The notes below the pieces were generated by a model that ran no database searches, had not been told where the DNA came from, and saw nothing but the letters and a program-made list of their open reading frames with translations. 11,262 bases of DNA from CAKVOD01 sp050872805 (GTDB lineage Bacteria > Bacillota > Clostridia > Christensenellales > UBA1242): assembly GCA_050872805.1 (NCBI GenBank), contig JBNMHN010000034.1:1-11262 (forward strand), in the 5' to 3' direction. Below are positions 1 to 5,231 of the stretch, piece after piece (position 1 is the stretch's first letter; every line of letters starts with the position of its first letter). A program made the position numbers and the translations under genes.

Positions 1-319
1 CGATTTTACCGCCAAGCATAATTTTGTCAGCAATGGATGAGTTGCCACTATCGGCACACAAACTTGCGCTAAATTCAGTGAGATACCCCACACCAATTAT
101 TTTTAACAAAACGCTAAATAGGTCACTGCTCACGCCCGTTTCTGTGGTTATAGTGTTGAAAACTGAAAACACGTCACTAAGCATATTGATGATTTCAAAA
201 AAAATCAAGAGCGAGCCAGCAAGTCCCACAAAAACTGCAATTTCTGGTTTAGACTGTTTTACAACAATTACTGCTATTGCAGTAACCAATCCAATGGCAA
301 TTATTTTAAATATTTCCAT
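1..319 (-). CDS. spoIIIAD: Stage III sporulation protein AD, N-terminal part (cut by window edge)
   Basis: SpoIIIAD is a small polytopic membrane protein of the SpoIIIA complex, which with SpoIIQ forms the channel between mother cell and engulfed forespore. I translated it by hand from ATG at 319; 106 codons are visible before the window ends. It opens MEIFKIIAIGLVTAIAVIVV, a membrane segment, followed by KQSKPEIAVFVGLAGSLLIF, in which the charged KQSKPE turn leads into a second hydrophobic stretch. After a polar region comes a third segment around LLKIIGVGYLTEFSA and then the family-like DSGNSSIADKIMLGGKI. It starts 8 bases after the spoIIIAC stop codon, with only a weak AGGCG Shine-Dalgarno overlapping that stop, so translational coupling is likely. 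Order and sequence both match spoIIIAA-AB-AC-AD of Bacillus and Clostridia. The C-terminus lies outside the window. Confidence 0.93.
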   Translation of the reverse strand, partial: MEIFKIIAIGLVTAIAVIVVKQSKPEIAVFVGLAGSLLIFFEIINMLSDVFSVFNTITTETGVSSDLFSVLLKIIGVGYLTEFSASLCADSGNSSIADKIMLGGKI

Positions 320-327
320 ATTTGCGC

Positions 328-522
328 CTACAATGAAAATAATATTTTTACGCTTTCAAAAAGTTGACTAATCATATCAATTAACATAAACAATACGATT
401 ATGACACCCGCAAGAGTTGCCAATGTTGCAATTTCGTCCTTACCTGCGTATTTCAAAACCTGATTTACAATTGCGGTAAGTATTCCAACCGCCGCAATTT
501 TAAAGATTATTTCAATTCCCAT
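328..522 (-). CDS. spoIIIAC: Stage III sporulation protein AC
   Basis: This 64-residue protein consists almost entirely of two membrane segments (about residues 3-24 and 31-55), joined by the short polar loop KYAGKDEIA. That is the usual size and layout of SpoIIIAC, a small membrane subunit of the SpoIIIA-SpoIIQ feeding-tube complex in the mother-cell-derived outer forespore membrane. The start is well supported: ATG at 522 follows an AGAGGTG Shine-Dalgarno whose first bases overlap the TAG stop of spoIIIAB, 9 bases upstream. It sits in the conserved spoIIIA gene order. Loop and helix composition (VNQVLKYAGKDE) resembles the family. No anomaly is seen. Confidence 0.95.
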   Translation of the reverse strand: MGIEIIFKIAAVGILTAIVNQVLKYAGKDEIATLATLAGVIIVLFMLIDMISQLFESVKILFSL

Positions 523-531
523 TTTTCACCT

Positions 532-1005
532 CTAAAGCAAGCAAATTGCAAGTGCAAGCCCAAACAAAAACCCGAGTTTTGTTGCAATTTTGCCGACTTT
601 TTCATAGTCCTCTCTACATTTTTTCAAAACAAACTGCACTTGCGTGCTAAAATTTGTAAGCCCAGCAATTTGATTTTCGGAGTCACTTTTTCCCAAGTGG
701 TTGAAGATATTTGCAAGCAGTTGTCTTTCTTCTTTTTTCACAACAATTGAATCAAATTCACTTTTCCCGTTCATAAATGCAGTGATTATATTCTTTAAAT
801 ATTTTGAATCATTTGTCGTAGAAAGATAGTTTTCTAAAGTCTTGTTAATGCTATCTTTATAAAAGTTGATGTTGTTAATCAAATAGTGTAAAAAGTTGTC
901 TAAATTATCATAAAAATTAATTCGATTTTTATAGTAATTTTGTATTCCCCACCCTATATAACTGGAGCACGCTATAACAAGGACTGACAAAATCAAACTA
1001 ATCAT
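532..1005 (-). CDS. spoIIIAB: Stage III sporulation protein AB
   Basis: SpoIIIAB is a 157-residue membrane-anchored component of the SpoIIIA complex, slightly shorter than the roughly 170 residues typical of the family. A hydrophobic N-terminal segment (about residues 2-20) is followed by a largely helical soluble region rich in Lys, Asn and Glu (about 25-135), and a hydrophobic C-terminal segment (GFLFGLALAICLL) ends the protein. The C-terminal KKCREDYEKVGKIATKLGFL resembles the family's Y-x-x-L-G-x-L-x-G ending. The start codon directly abuts the spoIIIAA stop (TAAATG) and no Shine-Dalgarno is visible upstream, so translation probably depends on ribosomes finishing spoIIIAA. The family is thought to have a type II secretion (GspF-like) fold. 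Confidence 0.92.
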   Translation of the reverse strand: MISLILSVLVIACSSYIGWGIQNYYKNRINFYDNLDNFLHYLINNINFYKDSINKTLENYLSTTNDSKYLKNIITAFMNGKSEFDSIVVKKEERQLLANIFNHLGKSDSENQIAGLTNFSTQVQFVLKKCREDYEKVGKIATKLGFLFGLALAICLL

Positions 1006-1911
1006 TTACATACACAAGCATTTGAAATTTTTATCATAAACACCCTCAATAGTTCCTGCTCCATTTCGTGAAGACAAAACGATATAGCGGTTGAATGCCC
1101 TATTTGACAACAACTGCTCAAAGTCCTTTTTTGTTTGCAAATTCTCAAGATTGTCACAATGCGTTGTTGCAATTACTTTTACACCACAACCTTGAGCATA
1201 CAAAACCGCATTTATATCCTCAATGTTTGCTATTTCATCCGTCATTACAACATCGGGGCGCATACTGCGTATGCCGTTTTCAAGTCCAAATTGTTTTGTG
1301 CAATTCGTCATAATATCGCAAAATATTCCTAGCTTATATTGCGAAAAACCATTGACAACGTTTGCGATTTCGTTTCTTTCATCAATTATTAAAACGTTTT
1401 TTATGTATCTTTGCGAAATTTGAAACGCTAAATCTCGAAGCAGTGTTGTTTTGCCCGCCCCGGGTGGTGATAAAATTAAAGTATTAGATATTTGCGGTTC
1501 AGTTATAAATTCAAGAATTTTCAAACTACAATCTTTTATTTCGTGCGGCAATCTAATGTTTATTGACGAAAGGTTTTTAATTGTTTTTATTGTGTCCTTT
1601 TCACTGACACACGTTCCAGCAAGCCCAATTCTAATGCCGCCCTCAACTGTTATAAAGCCTTGCTTTATTTCTTCGTTATAGGCATAGATAGAGTTTTCGC
1701 AAGCGTGCGCAATTACGAAATCAATCATTGACATGTCGCAAATTATGCTCTTAGATATTACGTCCGTCACACCATTTGAACTCAAATAATATACCCCACC
1801 GTAATCAACGACAATAGGATACCCGATTCTCATCCTAATTTCCTTTAACTTTGCTAAATTTAGTTTTGCAATAGCTTGTCCTACAGTAATGGGCAAATAC
1901 CTTTCAATCAT
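1006..1911 (-). CDS. spoIIIAA: Stage III sporulation protein AA (ATPase)
   Basis: SpoIIIAA is the cytoplasmic ATPase of the SpoIIIA complex, related to secretion ATPases, and is thought to power assembly or transport of the mother cell-forespore channel. The protein is 301 residues when read from ATG at 1911, close to the family's roughly 305. That start is chosen because AGAGGA lies 7 bases upstream; the frame stays open 24 codons further, but into the leader and with no ribosome binding site. Walker A (PPGAGKTT) is at about residues 149-156 and Walker B (VVMTDE) at about 221-226; IATTHCDNLENL (about 247-258) fits a sensor-type motif. The N-terminal KEIRMRIGYPIVV matches the family's conserved opening. 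It is the first gene of the operon, preceded by a possible SigE promoter, as expected for mother-cell expression. Confidence 0.96.
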   Translation of the reverse strand: MIERYLPITVGQAIAKLNLAKLKEIRMRIGYPIVVDYGGVYYLSSNGVTDVISKSIICDMSMIDFVIAHACENSIYAYNEEIKQGFITVEGGIRIGLAGTCVSEKDTIKTIKNLSSINIRLPHEIKDCSLKILEFITEPQISNTLILSPPGAGKTTLLRDLAFQISQRYIKNVLIIDERNEIANVVNGFSQYKLGIFCDIMTNCTKQFGLENGIRSMRPDVVMTDEIANIEDINAVLYAQGCGVKVIATTHCDNLENLQTKKDFEQLLSNRAFNRYIVLSSRNGAGTIEGVYDKNFKCLCM

Positions 1912-1922
1912 TTTCTTCCTCT

Positions 1923-1939
1923 CATAATATTTTATTATG
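1923..1939. repeat. Perfect 7-3-7 inverted repeat upstream of spoIIIAA
   Basis: The sequence reads CATAATA-TTT-TATTATG, a perfect 7-bp inverted repeat with a 3-base centre, only 12 bases upstream of the spoIIIAA start codon. It overlaps the proposed SigE -10 element and abuts the Shine-Dalgarno. It is all A/T apart from its ends, so chance is possible. It could be a transcription factor operator or have no function. Confidence 0.4.
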
Positions 1940-1957
1940 GACAGCCCTTTTTTATGA
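1929..1957 (-). promoter_or_regulatory. Putative SigE-type promoter of the spoIIIA operon
   Basis: On the minus strand TCATAAA (1957-1951), a 14-base spacer and AATAAAAT (1936-1929) match the SigE consensus kmATATT-N14-CATACAmT at 5 of 7 and 6 of 8 positions. The B. subtilis spoIIIA operon is transcribed by SigE, and the preceding terminator at 1982-2021 confines the promoter to this roughly 70-base gap. The predicted start near 1922 would leave a leader of only about 11 bases, with the Shine-Dalgarno at its very end. That tightness and the high A+T content lower confidence. Confidence 0.4.
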
Positions 1958-1981
1958 TTACTATGCAAAACATTCTTCAAC

Positions 1982-2021
1982 AAAAAAAGTGGCTAACACT
2001 AATTGCGTGTTTGCCACTTTT
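1982..2021 (-). terminator. Intrinsic terminator after the nrnA-truB-endonuclease IV unit
   Basis: The outer stem AAAAGTGGC/GCCACTTTT (1985-1993 with 2013-2021) continues, after a T/T mismatch, as AACAC/GTGTT (1995-1999 with 2007-2011) around a 7-base loop. On the minus strand it is followed by a run of seven T residues (1988-1982). It begins just after the stop codon at 2025 and separates this unit from spoIIIAA. It is symmetrical enough to act on both strands. Confidence 0.9.
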
Positions 2022-2024
2022 CTA

Positions 2025-2876
2025 TTATATATTTTTATAAATATTTTTTAATTTAACTGCATCTTGCGCCATAATTTCTTTTGACTCACAAATAACAGTC
2101 GTTTCATCCATTTTATATTCCTGCAAAAGTTCAGCAAGAGGCTCAAATGGGGGACCAAATTTTTCATCCGCCAAAGTCAAGTGTTTTACCTCACCTTTGT
2201 CGGAAAACTCAATTTTAGAAAAATGTATGTGTAATTTTTTTGCCTTGCACTCCCCTAATTTCTCAAACAAGTAATCTAAGATTTTTCGATATTCTTCTTT
2301 ACAGTTGAGTCGTCCTTGCAAAATGCAGTTAATGTGCCCAAAGTCTAAGGTTGGAACTAACGCCTTATGCATACAACAAAAATCAATAATTTCCTGATAT
2401 GTACCTATTTGCTTAAACTTTCCCATCGCTTCTGGGCAAACAAGAATTTCATTTTTTGAAAAGCGTTCGTCAAAAATCTCCATAAATCTGTGAAGATTGT
2501 AGTCAATATTTTTCAGTGCTTCATCTCTTGTCATTTTCATACAACTGCCGATATGAACAACACATTTTTTGCCGCCGAAAATTATTAATTTTTGCAATGA
2601 GTTATTGATATAACCAAAAGATTTTTCAATTGATTCAACATCTGGATTTGCTAAATTTATAAAATAAGGTGCATGAACACTGATTTCTACTCCGCATTCT
2701 TTTGCAATTTTTCCGTATTCAATTGCAGTCTCGTCACTAAGAGTTATGCCACGGCCAAAAGAATACTCATACAAATCAAGTCCTAAATTTTTCACCCACT
2801 CAAACGCTTCCGCCGTTGATTTGTGCCCTTCCTCGTAAAATAATTTGTCATTACCTGATGGTCCAAATTTTACCAT
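2025..2876 (-). CDS. Endonuclease IV-like TIM-barrel metalloprotein
   Basis: This 283-residue protein belongs to the AP endonuclease 2/endonuclease IV superfamily, TIM barrels whose best-known member incises DNA at abasic sites. Aligned by eye with E. coli Nfo, most metal ligands are present: H68 (VHAPYFINL), H108 (VVHIGS), E149 (CPEAMG), D178 and H181 (LDFGHIN), H216 or H218 (LHIHFS), H232 (VKHLTL) and E264 (CESK). The Asp of the Nfo D-x-H pair is Val here (V230-K-H232), which suggests a subfamily with altered metal binding; a sugar isomerase-type activity cannot be excluded. The start is ATG at 2876, 6 bases after GAGG, which overlaps the truB stop. A TTG start 12 bases upstream lacks that spacing. 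It is the last gene of its unit, before a strong terminator. Confidence 0.8.
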   Translation of the reverse strand: MVKFGPSGNDKLFYEEGHKSTAEAFEWVKNLGLDLYEYSFGRGITLSDETAIEYGKIAKECGVEISVHAPYFINLANPDVESIEKSFGYINNSLQKLIIFGGKKCVVHIGSCMKMTRDEALKNIDYNLHRFMEIFDERFSKNEILVCPEAMGKFKQIGTYQEIIDFCCMHKALVPTLDFGHINCILQGRLNCKEEYRKILDYLFEKLGECKAKKLHIHFSKIEFSDKGEVKHLTLADEKFGPPFEPLAELLQEYKMDETTVICESKEIMAQDAVKLKNIYKNI

Positions 2877-2884
2877 AAACAACC

Positions 2885-3727
2885 TCAAACAAATCGAATA
2901 ATTAATTTATATTTTCCGCCAAATTGTGTCGCAATTCCGACATCAGTTGTATCAAACTTTACTAAAAATAACTCGTTTTCGCCCACGGAAGGCAAATCAA
3001 TATACCCAGTATTGAATGCTAACTGAAAAGCGTTTTCATCAATACTGATTGTGTTGCAACCAAACAAGTCGGCAGGCGAAATAACTGAACTATCATTGAT
3101 GTTTTCAAATGTATACGAATTTTCAATTGAGAATTCGCCACACATTGTGCGTTGCAAGCGTGTCATGGTGGCATAAGTTTGCAAGGCATACGCCAAATCT
3201 CTAGCAATACTTCGAATATATGTTCCAGCGGAACATTCAATCAAAAATTTGTAGGTTTTAGCGTCTATTTGTTCTAGTACCTCTAGTTTATAAATGGTTA
3301 TATCTTTAGAATGCAATTCAAACTCTATATTTTCACGCGCCAAATCATATGCACGCTTACCATTGACTTTCTTTGCTGAATACTTTGGCGGTATTTGTGC
3401 TATGTCGCCACGCAATTGCGGCAAAACTCCCTCAATTTCTTCTCTTGTTGGAACGCTTCCTCCGTCGAATATTACCTGCCCCTCTCTATCAAGCGTGTCG
3501 GTCTCATAGCCGAAAGTAAATTCAGCAATATAGGTTTTTCTTTTTTTTAAATAAAAATCAAACAATTTGGTGCATTTACCAAGCGCAACAGGCAAAACAC
3601 CTTCAGCCATCGGGTCAAGTGTGCCTAGGTGCCCAACTTTCTTTTCACCTAAAATCTTCCCAATTTTTCTACAAGCGGTATTACTACTAATTCCGCAAGG
3701 TTTGTTTAGTATCACAATTCCGTTCAT
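2885..3727 (-). CDS. truB: tRNA pseudouridine(55) synthase TruB
   Basis: TruB isomerises U55 in the T-arm of tRNAs to pseudouridine. The 280-residue protein has the complete catalytic domain. The N-terminal NGIVILNKPCGISS is followed by GHLGTLDPMAEGVLP, which holds the nucleophile D38. Next comes KYSAKKVNGKRAYDLAR (about residues 113-130), and then SAGTYIRSIARDLA, with the RNA-gripping GTYIRS motif. The C-terminal stretch is short, like the reduced PUA-like tail of many Firmicutes TruB proteins. AAGGAT lies 4 bases before the ATG and overlaps the nrnA stop region; the gap to nrnA is 2 bases, so the genes are co-transcribed and probably translationally coupled. In many Firmicutes ribF follows truB; here it does not. 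Confidence 0.97.
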   Translation of the reverse strand: MNGIVILNKPCGISSNTACRKIGKILGEKKVGHLGTLDPMAEGVLPVALGKCTKLFDFYLKKRKTYIAEFTFGYETDTLDREGQVIFDGGSVPTREEIEGVLPQLRGDIAQIPPKYSAKKVNGKRAYDLARENIEFELHSKDITIYKLEVLEQIDAKTYKFLIECSAGTYIRSIARDLAYALQTYATMTRLQRTMCGEFSIENSYTFENINDSSVISPADLFGCNTISIDENAFQLAFNTGYIDLPSVGENELFLVKFDTTDVGIATQFGGKYKLIIRFV

Positions 3728-3729
3728 AT

Positions 3730-4686
3730 TTATCCTTTCAAATGCTTACGTATTATCTTTAAAAATTCTTCTGCAATTTTTTCACGTGTTCCAAACAGTT
3801 GACATCCAGCCGCCTTTTTGTGCCCGCCTCCCCCAAATTCTTGTGCTAATAAATTTGCGTCAACATCATATTTACTTCTAATACTTACCTTAAATACGTT
3901 CTTATTTACCTCAGTTGCCAAAACAGCGACTTCGACAGGCTCGATAGATAAAATTTGACTGACAATTGCACCCGTATCGTTTATATCTGCATCGAATTTT
4001 TGAAGCTCCTGAGCAGTAATAGACGACACAGCAAAACGGTTATTTTCATAAAAAGCAAGGTTATTCAAGGCAGTCTTTAAGACCATTGCACCTTTCATAC
4101 TAATCGTGCTCATATAACGGCGATTTATATCTTCAAAATCAATACCCAAATCAAATAATTTTGCGGCTACGACGTGCGAGTGCGACGTTGTGTTGTTATA
4201 CATAAAACCGCCCGAATCACGAATAATTCCAAGATACAATAATTCCGCCATTCTTTTGTCAATTTGGAACCCAATTTCTGTAAATATGTCAAACAAAAAT
4301 TCGCAAGCGCTGCAACTTTGGGCATTTAAAAAGTTGCATACAGCAAAATTGTTAAAAGCAATATGGTGGTCGATTGCTATACTGTTTTTTGATTCCTTAA
4401 TAAATGGTTCGTAAATACCAACTCTTTCAGAATTTGAACAATCAGTAATAATAACTAAATCAGCACTTTTCGGCGCATCATAAGTGATAAGGTCATTAAT
4501 CTCCAATTTTTCAAACTCATCACTGAGCTTTTCTTGAATATAAACTTTTGCATTTTTCCCCATATTTCGGAGGCATAGTGCAAATGCGCACGACGAACCG
4601 ATTGCATCGCCATCAGGTATAATGTGCGTAAAAATTGCAATTTCTCTTGCATTTACAACCTTTTCTTTTATGATGTTAAAATTCAT
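3730..4686 (-). CDS. nrnA: DHH/DHHA1 phosphoesterase, nanoRNase/pAp phosphatase NrnA
   Basis: NrnA degrades short RNA oligonucleotides to mononucleotides, and in Firmicutes also dephosphorylates 3'-phosphoadenosine 5'-phosphate. The protein is 318 residues from ATG at 4686. This start follows GAAAGGAG with good spacing; the upstream alternative at 4719 runs through that ribosome binding site. All DHH-family metal ligands can be seen: H21, D25 and D27 (HIIPDGDAIGS), D82 (TDCSNSERVG), the D106-H107-H108 triad (AIDHHIAF) and D157 (IIRDSGG). The DHHA1 domain follows, with the glycine-rich substrate loop GGGGHKKAAG (285-294). The position between rbfA and truB is the common Firmicutes arrangement. 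An intrinsic terminator separates it from rbfA, and I found no convincing promoter in the gap between them. Confidence 0.95.
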   Translation of the reverse strand: MNFNIIKEKVVNAREIAIFTHIIPDGDAIGSSCAFALCLRNMGKNAKVYIQEKLSDEFEKLEINDLITYDAPKSADLVIITDCSNSERVGIYEPFIKESKNSIAIDHHIAFNNFAVCNFLNAQSCSACEFLFDIFTEIGFQIDKRMAELLYLGIIRDSGGFMYNNTTSHSHVVAAKLFDLGIDFEDINRRYMSTISMKGAMVLKTALNNLAFYENNRFAVSSITAQELQKFDADINDTGAIVSQILSIEPVEVAVLATEVNKNVFKVSIRSKYDVDANLLAQEFGGGGHKKAAGCQLFGTREKIAEEFLKIIRKHLKG

Positions 4687-4840
4687 TTTTACTCCTTTCG
4701 TCACATATATTGCTGACAAAATTTTTAGTTATTATTGCTTTTTGATAAATGCAAAAACTTATGTATTCAAACTAGTTTTGCAAATTCTTGTTTTTTTTAT
4801 TTTATTATTCTTTTTACAAACATTGCGCAATCTAATTTAA
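4687..4840. other. A+T-rich gap upstream of nrnA, no gene seen
   Basis: About 150 bases lie between the rbfA terminator and the nrnA start. They hold no credible reading frame on either strand. They contain the nrnA Shine-Dalgarno (AAAGGAG) and a 10-base palindrome AAACTAGTTT (4769-4778). I looked for a -35/-10 pair towards nrnA; the best, TTGAAT-N17-TATCAA, is weak. nrnA may depend on a diverged promoter here or on readthrough from rbfA. Confidence 0.5.
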
Positions 4841-4884
4841 TAAAAAATGTGGCGAGTACTCAGTATAAAACTTTACTACGCCAC
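4841..4884 (-). terminator. Intrinsic terminator after rbfA
   Basis: On the minus strand TGTGGCG (4884-4878) pairs with CGCCACA (4853-4847). The stem extends inward, past a bulged T, with AGTA/TACT. It is followed directly by six T residues (4846-4841) and TATT. It starts about 10 bases after the rbfA stop codon, so it closes the rimP-rbfA operon. Confidence 0.88.
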
Positions 4885-4893
4885 AATATAATT

Positions 4894-5229
4894 TTATTCT
4901 ATAGTTTTAAATATTTCATTCATTTTGTCGACATAATCAAGCGTTTCATCCAATTTGAAATGCAATTCAGGCATTATTCTAATATCAACTTTTTCAGCAA
5001 GTTTTTTGCGAATAAAACCTGTACATTTACAAATCGTTTGGAAACAAACTTTTTTATCTTTTGAATTATAAATGCTCAAATAAATCGTGCAATGTGATAA
5101 ATCGTTTGTGATTTTTGCATCAGCAACTGTTATCATTCCGTCAATTCTAGGGTCTTTTACTTCATCTCTAAAAATTTCCGACAACGCTTTCACGATTTCT
5201 TCATTCATTTTATCAAATCTATTATTCAT
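4894..5229 (-). CDS. rbfA: 30S ribosome-binding factor RbfA
   Basis: RbfA is a KH-fold protein of about 110-120 residues that binds the 30S subunit and assists late 16S rRNA maturation, notably during cold adaptation. The 111-residue product begins NNRFDKMNEEIVKALSEIFR and carries the family signatures DEVKDPRIDGMITV and RIMPELHFKLDETLDYVDKM. It starts 2 bases after the infB stop. The only Shine-Dalgarno-like GGAG lies 17 bases upstream, inside infB, too far to be used normally. Translation therefore probably relies on ribosomes terminating at infB. It is the last gene before the terminator at 4841-4884. Confidence 0.95.
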   Translation of the reverse strand: MNNRFDKMNEEIVKALSEIFRDEVKDPRIDGMITVADAKITNDLSHCTIYLSIYNSKDKKVCFQTICKCTGFIRKKLAEKVDIRIMPELHFKLDETLDYVDKMNEIFKTIE

Positions 5230-5231
5230 AA

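Noticed and set aside
24..371. Plus-strand frame of 115 codons at the left end
   Set aside because: It is antisense to spoIIIAD and spoIIIAC, both of which match their families and conserved order.
4769..4778. Palindrome AAACTAGTTT as an operator for nrnA
   Set aside because: It is a single 10-base palindrome with no linked promoter and no second copy seen, so there is not enough to call a site.
4735..5064. Plus-strand frame of 109 codons across the nrnA-rbfA gap
   Set aside because: It covers the rbfA terminator and part of rbfA antisense; its Phe/Asn-rich sequence reflects A+T-rich DNA, with no Shine-Dalgarno.
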